Shown piece after piece: positions 1 to 13,900 of a DNA stretch of 64,000 nt. Made by a program: the position numbers and the translations under genes. The notes below the pieces were generated by a model, which was given only the letters and a program-made list of their open reading frames with translations, ran no database searches and was not told the DNA's origin. Each line of letters begins with the position of its first letter. The stretch's first letter is position 1. The stretch is taken from contig NC_090444.1 in assembly GCF_031143425.1 (NCBI RefSeq), positions 60,817,533-60,881,532 on the forward strand, given 5' to 3'. This DNA is from Pleurodeles waltl (lineage: Eukaryota > Chordata > Amphibia > Caudata > Salamandridae).

Positions 1-81
1 GTTATGTCGGGTCGTCTTCCCATGTGCATACCCTATTGTCATCTCACCTAAGCAATGCTACTGACATGCAAAATATACATA

Positions 82-2810
82 TCAGGCAGTACTGCTAGTG
101 GCTTCAAGTGTCGTCTTTATTCTACAGTGAGATGATGAGGGTATCCCATGTGATCCCTTGATCGTCAACCCTCTATCTCGGAGTGAGTGTAGTACCTGTG
201 CCTCTGCTTTTTCCCAGTTCAACAGGTCGCCCATCCAGCGGTGTGTGTCCGGCGTGTTTGGTGCCTTCCATTGCATTGCCAGAAGGCGTTTGAACAGTAC
301 GAATGCCAGTTCGATGCTTCTGTGCACCCGTTCCCCCCCCTTGGGTCTCGGGCGGATACCTAACAGACAGGATTCGGGTGTGGGGGACAGTGGGTGTTCC
401 ATTAGTTCAGCGGTTAATGAAGTTATGGCATGCACAGACCGCAGGACCGGCGGGCAGTCCCACATCATGTGGTAAAAGGTGGCGTCTGAGTCGCCACATC
501 GTGGGCATTCCTGGCTAGCCTGGGGGAACATACACTGGAGCCTATGCGGGGATAGCTAGGTTTGATGTAAATAATTGAATTGTGTGTAACAGAATCTAGG
601 GTTACGCAACACTTCTCATGTCAGACTGAGTGCGGTGCACCATGCCTGTTGTGTCAGCGGCGTAGGAAGAACCCGATCCCATCTAGCCTTTGCTCTTGCT
701 TGAACCACGTCTGGGCTTCCAAGCAAAACACCATATATCTGAGATGTGCTGCAGTGAGTTCCCAGGCCAGCTAATAAGTTGTGTAAGAGAGGGGAGGTTG
801 GGGGTTCGTTGTCCCCGCAACGCCATGTTCTGCGTATGAGCTGTTGTAGGGCACAGTTCGTTATGAACCATCCCCGTCCCACGTTGTGTGTTAGCGTGAG
901 CTCAGTGTAGGACATGATGTGGCCCACTTTGAATATGTCCCCAATTATATGTATGCCCTTTGCAGGCCATAAAGTCAGCCTGTGTTGTCCAGCCAATTTC
1001 CAGACCCCTGCGATAGCCAGCAATGAGATCCTGGTGGATTCTGGTGCCCCTCCAGTATGTAGCGGTGCCAGCACCTGCGAGCTACGTTCATCAGGATATT
1101 GTATTGATGTGCTGGGCTGTTATGGTCTAATAGCCATCGCAGCACGTTGGTGTGACCCAGGGTGGCATGTACCAGCTTTGCGTCTGTATTCGGGGAGTCC
1201 TGCATCCAGCGCAGTGTCCAATGTAACCACGCTGCTGCGTAGTAGAGCTCGTAATGCGGGGTAACTAGGCCCCCCTGTGCGAGCGGTAAGTATGTGTCGG
1301 CAAGTGCTACTCGCTGTCGTCTGCTGCCCCACACCAAGTCAGTCATCAGACTGTTCAGCAATGTGAAGAAGACACAGGGGATTACTGTCACTAGTGCGGA
1401 GAAGTGGTATAGCAATTGTGGGAGTATTATCATCTTTGTGATTGCCACCCTCCCCATTGGGGATAACGGGAGCGAGCGGCAAAACAGCAAGGAGCCCTTA
1501 ACCGATCTGATCGTATGTCCCAGGTTTCCCTCTCTAAGGTTGACTGCAGTGTGATATATTTGTATACCTAGGTATTTAAAGGTGGTATAACACAATGGTA
1601 GTACATGTGTTGAGATAGTGTCAGTGGGAACCGGTGTCAGTGGGAACAGGCAGGACTTTGACCAGTTCACATGCAGGCCTGATAGGTCCATAGGTCCCCA
1701 AATAGGTCCAATAGCTGCAGTAGGTCAGGGAGCGACGCAGTGCAATTGCGCAGATATATCAATGTGTCATCCGTGTAGAGGGAAACAATCTGGTGTTTAT
1801 CACCATCAGGTATGCCCCACTTTTGAGCCCTACGTCAAAGCTGTGTCGCTAGTGGTTCAATCGCCAATGCAAATAATAGCAGCGATAGTGAGCAACCCTG
1901 TCTCGTGCCCCTCCCAAACAGGAAACCTTTCTGATATAATCCCGCCTGTCTTAACCCGGGCAGTAGGGCCAGAATACAAGATGTTGATCCACCGCATGAA
2001 TACCTTCCTGAACCCCTTGCGTCTCAATGCCTCCATTAAAAAGGGCCAGCCCAGGGTATCGAACGTCTTCTCTATATCGAGGGATACCGCGACCCGCTCA
2101 TATTCTAACTCTGGGGCGTCCGACATGAGTCGTAACAGGCATCTAATGATTATGAAGGTATTCCGACCAGGAATGATTCCCGACTGGTCATCATGAACCA
2201 GAGACTACTTCAGCGGGAGCAGACGGTTCGCAAGGACCTTACCCAGTAGCTTGCAGTCCATATTTAACAGTGAGAGGGGGCGGTATGACCGGACATCTAA
2301 TGGATCAAGACCTGGCTTAGAGAGAACCACTATTACTGCCTCGCGCTGAGAATCCGGAAGCTGCCTTTTCGTTAGTGCCTCATGCAACATTTCCATATAT
2401 GGTTTGATTATCTGCGCTGAGAATGTGCGATAGTATTCCACCGGGAGACCAACGCTGCCCGGAGCTTTGTTACGGGCCAATTGTTGCAGAACCAGCTGAA
2501 TCTCCTCAGAGTCTATGGGTTTCTCTAATTCCATCTGCTGAGTTACGGAGAGGCAAGTTAAGGGGAGTGTGTAGAAAAAGTCTGCCAACTGCCCTGCTGT
2601 TGGGGGGGGCCTCGCCGCATACAGAGTGCTGTAGTATTGCTTGAATGTGTCATTTATTTCTGCTTGTGTATTAACCACTGCACCGGAATTCAGTCTTATG
2701 GCCCCTATGGGAGTGCGCTGTTGTTCACCACATACCAACCATGCCAGCAACCTGCTGGAATGGTCTCCTTCAGAGTGTGTCCTGGTGACATAATGACGGT
2801 ACAAGGTACA
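82..2810 (-). pseudogene. Decayed L1/Tx1-like LINE ORF2 (reverse transcriptase to C-terminal zinc motif)
   Basis: Five minus-strand reading-frame pieces, read from high to low coordinates, follow an L1-type ORF2. 2804-2205 holds the linker and first RT blocks, including a degenerate GPDG-like block (GSVGLPVEYY) and the SYRPLSLLN motif. 2126-1857 holds the SLDIEKTFD block, where the first catalytic Asp of the RT palm lies. 1691-975 holds FKYLGI, LPLSPMGRVA, the KM..LPQLLY thumb-like block and the GGL..P..YYAAA block. 1074-616 continues downstream, and 531-82 holds the C-terminal Cys/His motif CPRC-x8-H-x4-C typical of L1-like ORF2. I found no intact YADD block. Frames change several times, so the copy is dead. 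It lacks the endonuclease, so it is 5'-truncated near 2810. Family placement rests on block motifs only; L1 versus Tx1 is not resolved. Confidence 0.8.
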
Positions 2811-2820
2811 AAGAAAAGTA

Positions 2821-3358
2821 TGTTAAAGAAGCAGCTGTAAACAAAGAGAGAGCTTACTGGGCTGCGTCCAACTCGCAACGCATTGGCACAACGGGTGCCA
2901 CAAGTAATAACTGTCCAAACATGGTCCCTTTGGTGTCCCAAATGGGTATGAGGAGGCATGGATGTGAGAAGCAAAAGTTCCGTAGGCCGCAGCCCGTCCA
3001 GGATAATCTTCACACCCACTCCACCCGGACACCCTTCTGTCCACTTCATTGATGACGTTGGAGCCCGTTACCCAAGGGGCGACCGGGCAGGTCAATGGAT
3101 GAGGACAGCAGCGCAGAAGCACTGGATCTTGCAGTGTGCGCCCCCCATCGCTAAGCCAGGCGTCATCCTCTCTGTGTATTCCACTGTGGCACATATCAGA
3201 CCCTGAATTCGTCAGGGCAGTTCGCTCAGTCAATGGCATAAAACGAGGTTTAAATATCATCTGCTGTGCGTTGAGTGAGCTCTGGGCTGAATAAAGAAGG
3301 GGAGGTGGAGGCACTGGAGTGCTGAGAACCGTGTTCCCGTCCTTCTCAATGATTACAG
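2821..3358 (+). repeat. Possible LTR fragment
   Basis: The stretch starts TGTTAAAG and ends GATTACA. It has an AATAAAG polyadenylation-like signal near 3291 and a TTTAAATA box about 40 bases upstream, which is the spacing seen in some retroviral-type LTRs. I see no target duplication and no partner LTR in the window. It could equally be unrelated non-coding sequence abutting the truncated LINE. Confidence 0.25.
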
Positions 3359-3359
3359 A

Positions 3360-4160
3360 TTACAGATTGTTTTATTGTTTCAGTTAGTTAAAACCATAAC
3401 ATTTTGCCATATACATAAACAACATCCAACATAATTAAAAAAAGTTTTGTTACAGTGTATTTATATTTAAAAGTAAAGGAGAGACCAGTTTTGCATGGAA
3501 GGTCGTGCTGTTTTGATTGTACCATACAGTCAGCTTCAGACCTAAACAACCCTTTTGTTGCAAAGTTCCTCTTTTTACCTATATCATGCTGCTGATATGA
3601 AGGTCATACACCTCAGTCCTCTGCTAGGAGGCAGATACTTCTCTATTCTGGGATCTGGACCCAGTACGTAAAAATGCAAATTTCAGCAGTGGGTGCATTG
3701 ACCCCTTAGGTGATGTCAGTGGTATTGAAACCAGTAATCTGCTGGTTACTCACAGATCTTTGCAGTCCGTCTATTATCTCTTTGTACAGTTTCACGAGCA
3801 TTAGAGCCAGTAACCTGCCTAGTACTTGCAATGCCTGTTTTAATGCTGTTTTATTTCCTCTTCTTCTGTCTTCGTCTTTTCAAGCTCTGGATCCATTTCT
3901 TTTCCATTTGCTCTTTCAATTTTTTTCTGTTTCCCCTCCTTTTCTTTACTTTATTGTCTTTTACTCTCACTTTATTTGTTTTGCTTTATCTAGCTGCTTT
4001 TGTCTTTTAAATGTCTGTGTTTTCTCAACTTTTCTTTCTCTCTGTGTTATTTTCTCCTTTATGCCAAAGGTAAAAAGATTACCCATGCGCCTCCATCAAG
4101 TCTACTCAGGTTTTTTTCTTAGCCGAACAAGCAATATTATTAGGCAGGGACATCTGAAGG
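3360..4160. other. No gene seen; T-rich sequence
   Basis: Positions 3360-3700 are AT-rich with no recognisable domain. 3840-4070 is strongly T/C-rich on the plus strand, and an open frame there codes only for low-complexity Phe/Leu/Ser sequence. I find no support for a gene. Confidence 0.5.
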
Positions 4161-4164
4161 ATTT

Positions 4165-4930
4165 TTGGGGGCTGTAGCAAAGTACCCTCTTTCTTGGCAT
4201 GGTTACACCCATTTACTGCTGGTTGTCAGTGTGTTTGACTGTGTTCACTGGGATCCTGCTAACCAGGAACCCAATGATTATGCTCTCTCCCTTCTAACTT
4301 GGTAACTTGTACCATTTTCACCCCACATTTGTCATACTGGTGCCCCATGTAAGTCCCTAGTAAATGGTACCCAGGTACCCAGGGCATTTGGGTCCAGGGG
4401 ATCCCCATGGGCTGCAGCAAGTATTATGCCACCCATGGGGAGCCCATGCAAAGTGTTCTGCAGGCCTGCCATTGCAGCCTGCGTGAAAGGGTGCATGCAC
4501 CCTTTTTCACCATAGGTCACTGCACCAGGTCACTATAAGTCACCCCTATGGCAGGCCCTCCAAGCCCAGAGGGCAGGGTGCAAGTACCTATGTGTGAGGG
4601 CATCCCTGCACCAGCAAAGGTGCCTCCACAAACTCCAGTGCCATTTTCATGGACTTAGTGAGTGCTGGGGTGCTATTTTAAGCGTGTACGGGACATAGGT
4701 CACTACCTATGTTCAGCTATATAATGGTAACTCTGAACCTAGGCATGTTTGGTATCAAACCAGTATTGGAAGTATGATTCCATGCACTCTGGGGGCTCTT
4801 TAGAGGACCTCCAGCGTTCCTCCTACCAGCCTTCTAGGGTTTTCTGGGCAACCCAAGCTGCTGACACCCCTTAGACGGGATTCTGCCCTCCTGCTGCTTG
4901 AACAGCTTAAGCCCAGGAGGGCAGAACAAA
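4165..4930 (+). repeat. Diverged relative of the long Gmr1-like LTR
   Basis: The order of short matches parallels the start of the LTR at 30515: CTTGGCATGGTTAC, then CCTGCTAACCAGG, GGGCTGCAGCA, TTATGCCACC, the TTTGGTATCAAAC block and the TTAGAGG block. Similarity is patchy, so this is an old member or a related family. A hairpin of 13 paired bases (TTCTGCCCTCCTG with its complement) lies at 4881-4926, just before the minisatellite starts. No clear 5' boundary or target duplication is visible. Confidence 0.5.
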
Positions 4931-7900
4931 TGATTTCCTGTATCCCAGCAGGGTCTCTTCCTGTATCCCTGCACGGTCTCTTCCTGTATCTCTGCACGGT
5001 CTCTTCCTGTATCCCTGCATGGTCTCTTCCTGTGTCTCTGCACGATCTCTTCCTGTATCCCTGCACGGTCTCTTCCTTTATCCCTGCACTGTCTCTTCTG
5101 CACGGTCTCTTCCTGTATCCCTGCAGGGTCTCTTACTGTATCTCTGCACAGTCTCTTCCTGTATCCCTGCACGGTCTCTTCCTTTATCCCTGCACGGTCT
5201 CTTCCTGTATCCCTGCACGGTCTCTTCCCGTATCTCTGCACGATCTCTTCCTGTATCCCTGCATGGTCTCTTCCTGTATTCCTGCACGGTCTCTTCCTTT
5301 ATACCTGCACAGTCCCTTCCTGTATCTCTGCACGGTCTCATCCTGTATCCCTGCACGGTCTCTTCCTTTATCCCTGCACAGTCTCTTACTGTATCTCTGC
5401 GTGATCTCTTCCTGTATCCCTACACGGTCTCTTCCTGTATCTTTGCAAGGTCTCTTCCTGTACCCCTGCACGGTCTCTTCCTGCATGATCTCTTCCCGTA
5501 CCAAGGAAAGGTCTCTTCCTGTATCCCTGCAGGGTCTCTTCCTGCATGATCTCTTCCCGTACCAAGGCAAGGTCTCTTCCTGTATCCCTGCAGGGTCTCT
5601 TGCTATGTGGTCTCTTCCTGTATCCCTGCACGGTCTCTCCCTTTATCCCTGCACGGTCTCTTCCTGTATCCCTGCAGGGTCTCTTGCTACGTGGTCTCTT
5701 CCTGTATCCCTGCAAGGTCTCTTCCTGTCTCAATTCACGGTCTCTTCCTGCATGGTCTTTTCCCATACCAAGGCAAGGTCTCTCCCTGTATCCCTGCACG
5801 GTCTCTTCCCGTACCAAGGCAAGTTCTCTTCCTGTACCCATGCACAGTCTCTTCCTGCACGGTCTCTTCCAATACCAAGGCAAGGTCTCCTCCTGTGTCC
5901 CTGCAACGTCTCTTCCTGTATCAATGCTCGGTCTCTTCCTGCATGGTCTCTTCCCATACCAAGGCAAGGTCTCTCCCTGTAGCCCTGCACAGTCTCTTCC
6001 CATACCATGGCAAAGTCTCTTCCTGTATACCTGCACGGTCTCTTCCTGTACCCCTGCAAAGTCTCTTCCTGCAAAGTCTCTTCCCATACCAAGGCAAGGT
6101 CTCTTCCTGTATCCCTGCAACGTCTCTCCCTATATCCCTGCACAGTCTCTTCCTGCAAGGTCTCTCCCTATATCCCTGCACGGTCTCTTCCCGTTCCAAG
6201 GCAAGGTCTCTTCCTGTACCCCTGCAAGGTCTCTTCCTGCATGGTCTCTTCTCATACCAAGGCAAGGTCTCTTACTGTATCCCTGCAAGGTTTCTTCCTG
6301 TATCCCTGCACAGTATCTTCCTGTATACCTGCAAGGTCTCTTCCTGTATGCCTGCATGGTCTCTTACTGTATCCCTGCAAGGTCTCTTCCTGTACCCCTG
6401 CACGGTCTCTTCCTTTATCCCTGCACTGTCTCTTCTGCACGGTCTCTTCCTGTATCCCTGCAGGGTCTCTTACTGTATCTCTGCACAGTCTCTTCCTGTA
6501 TCCCTGCACGGTCTCTTCCTTTATCCCTGCACGGTCTCTTCCTGTATCCCTGCACGGTCTCTTCCCGTATCTCTGCACGATCTCTTCCTGTATCCCTGCA
6601 CGGTCTCTTCCTGTATCCCTGCACGGTCTCTTCCTTTATACCTGCACGGTCCCTTCCTGTATCTCTGCACGGTCTCATCCTGTATCCCTGCACGGTCTCT
6701 TCCTTTATCCCTGCACAGTCTCTTACTGTATCTCTGCGCGATCTCTTCCTGTATCCCTACACGGTCTCTTCCTGTATCTTTGCAAGGTCTCTTCCTGTAC
6801 CCCTGCACGGTCTCTTCCTGCATGATCTCTTCCCATACCAAGGCAAGGTCTCTTCCTGTATCCCTGCAGGGTCTCTTCCTGCATGATCTCTTCCCGTACC
6901 AAGGCAAGGTCTCTTCCTGTATCCCTGCAGGGTCTCTTGCTACGTGGTCTCTTCCTGTATACCTGCAAGGTCTCTCCCTTTATCCCTGCACGGTCTCTTC
7001 CTGTATCCCTGCAAGGTCTCTTGCTACGTGGTCTATTCCTGTATCCCTGCAAGGTCTCTTCCTGTCTCAATTCACGGTCTCTTCCTGCATGGTCTTTTCC
7101 CATACCAAGGCAAGGTCTCTCCCTGTATCCCTGCACGGTCTCTTCCCGTACCAAGGCAAGGTCTCTTCCTGTACCCATGCACAGTCTCTTCCTGCACGGT
7201 CTCTTCCAATACCAAGGCGAGGTCTCCTCCTGTGTCCCTGCAACATCTCTTCCTGTATCAATGCACGGTCTCTTCCTGCATGGTCTCTTCCCATACCAAG
7301 GCAAGGTCTCTCCCTGTAGCCCTGCACGGTCTCTTCCCATACCATGGCAAAGTCTCTTCCTGTATACCTGCACGGTCTCTTCCTGTACCCCTGCACAGTC
7401 TCTTCCTGCAAAGTCTCTTCCCATACCAAGGCAAGGTCTCTTACTGTATCCCTGCAAGGTCTCTTCCTGTATCAATGCTCGGTCTCTTCCTGCATGGTCT
7501 CTTCCCATACCAAGGCAAGGTCTCTCCCTGTAGCCCTGCACGGTCTCTTCCCATACCATGGCAAAGTCTCTTCCTGTATACCTGCACGGTCTCTTCCTGT
7601 ACCCCTGCACAGTCTCTTCCTGCAAAGTCTCTTCCCATACCAAGGCAAGGTCTCTTACTGTATCCCTGCAAGGTCTCTCCCTGTATCCCTGCACAGTCTC
7701 TTCCTGCAAGGTCTCTCTCTATATCCCTGCACGGTCTCTTCCCGTTCCAAGGCAAGGTCTCTTCCTGTACCCCTGCAAGGTCTCTTCCTGCATGGTCTCT
7801 TCCCATACCAAGGCAAGGTCTCTTACTGTATCCCTGCAAGGTTTCTTCCTGTATCCCTGCACAGTCTCTTCCTGTATACCTGCAAGGTCTCTTCCTGTAT

Positions 7901-10900
7901 GCCTGCATGGTCTCTTACTGTATCCCTGCAAGGTCTCTTCCTGTACCCCTGCATGGTCTCTTCCTGTACCCCTGCACAGTCTCTTCCCGTACCAAGGCAA
8001 GGTCTCTTTCTGTATCCCTGCAGGGTCTCTTCCTGTATCTCTGCACAATCTCTCCCTGTATCCCTGCATGGTCTCTTCCTGTATCCCTGCACGGTCTCTT
8101 CCTGTATCTCTGCACAGTTTCTCCCTGCATCCCTGTGCGGTCTCTTCCTGCACAGTCTCTTCCTGTATCCCTGCGCCGTCTCTTCCTGCACGGTCTCTTC
8201 CTGCACAGTCTCTTCCTGTATCCCTGCGTGGTCTCTTCCTGCGTGGTCTCTCCCTGTATCCATACGTGGCCTCTTCCTGCATGGTCTCGCCCTGTATTCC
8301 TGCATGGTCTCTCCCTGTATTCCTGCGCGGTCTCTTCCTGCATGGTCTTTTCCCATACCAAGGCAAGGTCTCTTACTGTATCCCTGCAAGGTTTCTTCCT
8401 GTATCCCTGCACAGTCTCTTCCTGTATACCTGCAAGGTCTCTTCCTGTATGCCTGCATGGTCTCTTACTGTATCCCTGCAAGGTCTCTTCCTGTACCCCT
8501 GCACGGTCTCTTCCTTTATCCCTGCACTGTCTCTTCTGCACGGTCTCTTCCTGTATCCCTGCAGGGTCTCTTACTGTATCTCTGCACAGTCTCTTCCTGT
8601 ATCCCTGCACGGTCTCTTCCTTTATCCCTGCACGGTCTCTTCCTGTATCCCTGCACGGTCTCTTCCCGTATCTCTGCACGATCTCTTCCTGTATCCCTGC
8701 ACGGTCTCTTCCTGTATCCCTGCACGGTCTCTTCCTTTATACCTGCACGGTCCCTTCCTGTATCTCTGCACGGTCTCATCCTGTATCCCTGCACGGTCTC
8801 TTCCTTTATCCCTGCACAGTCTCTTACTGTATCTCTGCGTGATCTCTTCCTGTATCCCTACACGGTCTCTTCCTGTATCTTTGCAAGGTCTCTTCCTGTA
8901 CCCCTGCACGGTCTCTTCCTGCATGATCTCTTCCCGTACCAAGGCAAGGTCTCTTCCTGTATCCCTGCAGGGTCTCTTCCTGCATGATCTCTTCCCGTAC
9001 CAAGGCAAGGTCTCTTCCTGTATCCCTGCAGGGTCTCTTGCTACGTGGTCTCTTCCTGTATCCCTGCACAGTCTCTCCCTTTATCCCTGCACGGTCTCTT
9101 CCTGTATCCCTGCAGGGTCTCTTGCTACGTGGTCTCTTCCTGTATCCCTGCAAGGTCTCTTCCTGTCTCAATTCACGGTCTCTTCCTGCATGGTCTTTTC
9201 CCATACCAAGGCAAGGTCTCTCCCTGTAATCCTGCACGGTCTCTTCCCGTACCAAGGCAAGGTCTCTTCCTGTACCCATGCACAGTCTCTTCCTGCACGG
9301 TCTCTTACAATACCAAGGCGAGGTCTCCTCCTGTGTCCCTGCAACGTCTCTTCCTGTATCAATGCACGGTCTCTTCCTGCATGGTCTCTTCCCATACCAA
9401 GGCAAGGTCTCTCCCTGTAGCCCTGCACGGTCTCTTCCCATACCATGGCAAAGTCTCTTCCCGTATATCTGCACGGTCTCTTCCTGTACCCCTGCACAGT
9501 CTCTTCCTGCAAAGTCCCTTCCCATACCAAGGCAAGGTCTCTTCCTGTATCCCTGCAAGGTCTCTCCCTGTATCCCTGCACAGTCTCTTCCTGCAAGGTC
9601 TCTCCCTATATCCCTGCACGGTCTCTTCCCGTTCCAAGGCAAGGTCTCTTCCTGTACCCCTGCAAGGCCTCTTCCTGCATGGTCTCTTTCCATACCAAGG
9701 CAAGGTCTCTTACTGTATCCCTGCAAGGTTTCTTCCTGTATCCCTGCACAGTCTCTTCCTGTATACCTGCAAGGTCTCTTACTGTATCCCTGCAAGGTCT
9801 CTTCCTGTACCCCTGCATGGTCTCTTCCTGTACCCCTGCACAGTCTCTTCCCGTACCAAGGCAAGGTCTCTTTCTGTAGCCCTGCAGGGTCTCTTCTTGT
9901 ATCTCTGCACAATCTCTCCCTGTATCCCTGCATGGTCTCTTCCTGTATCCCTGCACGGTCTCTTCCTGTATCTCTGCACAGTTTCTCCCTGCATCCCTGT
10001 GCGGTCTCTTCCTGCACAGTCTCTTCCTGTATCCCTGCGCCGTCTCTTCCTGCACGGTCTCTTCCTGCACAGTCTCTTCCTGTATCCCTGCGTGGTCTCT
10101 TCCTGCGTGGTCTCTCCCTGTATCCGTGCGTGACCTCTTCCTGCATGGTCTCGCCCTGTATTCCTGCATGGTCTCTCCCTGTATCCCTGCGCGGTCTCTT
10201 CCTGCATGGTCTCTCCCTGTATCTGTGCGTAGTCTCTTCCTGCACGGTCTCTCCCTGTATTCCTGCACGGTCTCTCCCTGTATCCCTGCACGGACTCTTC
10301 CTGCACAGTGTCTTCCTGTATTCCTGCACGGTCTCTTCCTGTATTCCTGCACGGTCTCTTCATTTATCCCTGCGCGGTCTCTTCCTGCACGGTCTCTCCC
10401 TTTATCCCTGCACGGTCTCTTCCTGCACGGTCTCTCCCTGTATGCCTGTTCGGTCTCTTCCTGCAGGTCTCTTCCTGTATCCCTGCACGGTCTCTTCCTG
10501 TATTCCTGCACGGTCTCTTCCTGCGCGGTCTCTTTCTGTATCCCTGCGCGGTCTCTTCCTGTATTCCTGCATGGTCTCTTCCTGCATTTCTGCGTGGTGT
10601 CTTCCTGCATGGTCTCTCGCTGTATCCCTGCACGGTCTCTTCCCGTATCCCTGTGCGGTCTCTTCCTGCACGGTCTCTTTCTGTATTCCTGCACGGTCTC
10701 TTCCTGTATTCCTGTGCGGTCTCTTCCTGCATGGTCTCTCGCTGCATCCCTGCATGGTCTCTTCCTATATTCCTGCGCGGTCTCTTCCTGCATGGTCTCT
10801 TCCTGTATCCCTGCCCGGTCTCTTCCTGTATTCCTGCACGGTCTCTTCCTGTATCCCTGCACGGTCTCTTCCTGTATTCCTGCATGGTCTCTTCCTATAC

Positions 10901-13900
10901 AGTCTCTTCCTGTATCCCTGCATGGTCTCTTCCTGTATTGCTGCTCGGTCTCTTCCTGCGTGGTCTCTTCCTGTATCCCTGCACGGTCTCTTCCTGTATT
11001 CCTGCGCGGTCTCTTCCTGCACAGTCTCTTCCTGTATCCCTGCATGGTCTCTTCCTGTATCCCTGTGCGGTCTCTTCCTGTATTGCTGCGCGGTCTCTTC
11101 CTGCACGGTCTCTTCCTGTATCCCTGCGCGGTCTCTTCCTGTATTCCTGCACGGTCTCTTCCTGTATTCCTGCGCGGTCTCTTCCTGCACAGTCTCTTCC
11201 TGTATCCCTGCATGGTCTCTTCCTGTATCCCTGTGCGGTCTCTTCCTGTATTGCTGCGCGGTCTCTTCCTGCATGGTCTCTTCCTGTATCCCTGTGCGGT
11301 CTCTTCCTGCACGGTCTCTTCCTGCATGATCTCTCCCTGTATTCATGCACGGTCTCTTCCTGCACTGTGTCTCCCTGTATTCCTGCACGGTCTCTCCCTG
11401 TATCCCTGCGCGGTCTCTTCCTGCATGGTCTCTTCCTGTATCCCTCTGCGGTCTCTTCCTGCACGGTCTCTTCCTGCATGATCTCTCCCTGTATTCATGC
11501 ACGGTCTCTTCCTGCACTGTGTCTCCCTGTATTCCTGCACAGTCTGTCCCTGTATTCCTGCACGGTCTCTTCCTGCATGGTCTCTCTCTGTATTCCTGCA
11601 CGGTCTCTTCCTGTATTCCTGCACGGTCTCTTCCTTTATCCCTGCGCGGTCTCTTCCTGCACGGTCTCTCCCTTTATCCCTGCACAGTCACTTCCTGCAC
11701 AGTCTCTTCCTGTATCCCTGTGGGTCTCCTTCTGCATGGTCTCTCCCTGTATGCCTGTGCGGTCTCTTCCTGCAGATCTCTTCCTGTATCCCTGCACGGT
11801 CTCTTCCTGTATTCCTGCACGGTCTCTTCCTGCGCGGTCTCTTTCTGTATCCCTGCGCGGTCTCTTCCTGTATCCCTGCGCTGTCTCTTCCTGTATTCCT
11901 GCATGGTCTCTTCCTGCATTCCTGCATGGTCTCTTCCTGCATGGTCTCTCGCTGTATCCCTGTACGGTCTCTTCCCGTATCCCTGTGCGGTCTCTTCCTG
12001 CACGGTCTCTTTCTGTATTCCTGCACGGTCTCTTCCTGTATCCCTGCGCGGTCTCTTCCTGTATTCCTGCATGGTCTCTTCCTGCATTCCTGCGTGGTGT
12101 CTTCCTGCATGGTCTCTCGCTGTATCCCTGCACGGTCTCTTCCCGTATCCCTGTGCGGTCTCTTCCTGCACGGTCTCTTTCTGTATTCCTGCACGGTCTC
12201 TTCCTGTATTCCTGCACGGTCTCTTCCTTTATCCCTGCGTGGTCTCTTCCTGCACGGTCTCTCCCTTTATCCCTGCACGGTCACTTCCTGCACAGTCTCT
12301 TCCTGTATCCCTGTGGGTCTCTTCCTGCACGGTCTCTCCCTGTATGCCTGTTCGGTCTCTTCCTGCAGGTCTCTTCCTGTATCCCTGCACGGTCTCTTCC
12401 TGTATTCCTGCACGGTCTCTTCCTGCACGGTCTCTTTCTGTATCCCTGCGCGGTCTCTTCCTGTATCCCGGCGCGGTCTCTTCCTGTATTCCTGCATGGT
12501 CTCTTCCTGCATTTCTGCATTGTGTCTTCCTGCATGGTCTCTCGCTGTATCCCTGCACGGTCTCTTCCCGTATCCCTGTGCGGTCTCTTCCTGCACGGTC
12601 TCTTTCTGTATTCCTGCACGGTCTCTTCCTGTATTCCTGTGCGGTCTCTTCCTGCATGGTCTCTCGCTGTATCCCTGCACGGTCTCTTCCTATATTCCTG
12701 CGCGGTCTCTTCCTGCATGGTCTCTTCCTGTATCCCTGCACGGTCTCTTCCTGTATTCCTGCACGGTCTCTTCCTGTATCCCTGCACGGTCTCTTCCTGT
12801 ATTCCTGCATGGTCTCTTCCTATACAGTCTCTTCCTGTATCCCTGCATGGTCTCTTCCTGTATTGCTGCGCGGTCTCTTCCTGCGTGGTCTCTTCCTGTA
12901 TCCCTGCACGGTCTCTTCCTGTATTCCTGCGCGGTCTCTTCCTGCACAGTCTCTTCCTGTATCCCTGCATGGTCTCTTCCTGTATCCCTGCACGGTCTCT
13001 TCCTGTATCCCTGCGCGGTCTCTTCCTGTATTCCTGCACGGTCTCTTCCTGTATTCCTGCGCGGTCTCTTCCTGCACAGTCTCTTCCTGTATCCCTGCAT
13101 GGTCTCTTCCTGTATACCTGTGCGGTCTCTTCCTGTATTGCTGCGCGGTCTCTTCCTGCATGGTCTCTTCCTGTATCCCTGTGCGGTCTCTTCCTGCACG
13201 GTCTCTTCCTGCATGATCTCTCCCTGTATTCATGCACGGTCTCTTCCTGCACTGTGTCTCCCTGTATTCCTGCACGGTCTCTCCCTGTATCCCTGCGCGG
13301 TCTCTTCCTGCATGGTCTCTTCCTGTATCCCTGTGCGGTCTCTTCCTGCACGGTCTCTTCCTGCATGATCTCTCCCTGTATTCATGCACGGTCTCTTCCT
13401 GCACTGTGTCTCCCTGTATTCCTGCACAGTCTGTCCCTGTATTCCTGCACGGTCTCTTCCTGCATGGTCTCTCTCTGTATTCCTGCACAGTCTCTTCCTG
13501 TATTCCTGCACGGTCTCTTCCTTTATCCCTGCGCGGTCTCTTCCTGCACGGTCTCTCCCTTTATCCCTGCACAGTCACTTCCTGCACAGTCTCTTCCTGT
13601 ATCCCTGTGCGGTCTCTTCCTGCAGATCTCTTCCTGTATCCCTGCATGGTCTCTTCCCGTATCTCTGCACGATCTCTTCCTGTATCCCTGCACGGTCTCT
13701 TCCTGTATCCCTGCACGGTCTCTTCCTTTATACCTGCACAGTCCCTTCCTGTATCTCTGCACGGTCTCATCCTGTATCCCTGCACGGTCTCTTCCTTTAT
13801 CCCTGCACAGTCTCTTACTGTATCTCTGCGCGATCTCTTCCTGTATCCCTACACGGTCTCTTCCTGTATCTTTGCAAGGTCTCTTCCTGTACCCCTGCAC

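Noticed and set aside
3710..4177. 155-codon frame as a small membrane protein
   Set aside because: The hydrophobic product follows from a T/C-rich stretch; there is no other support.
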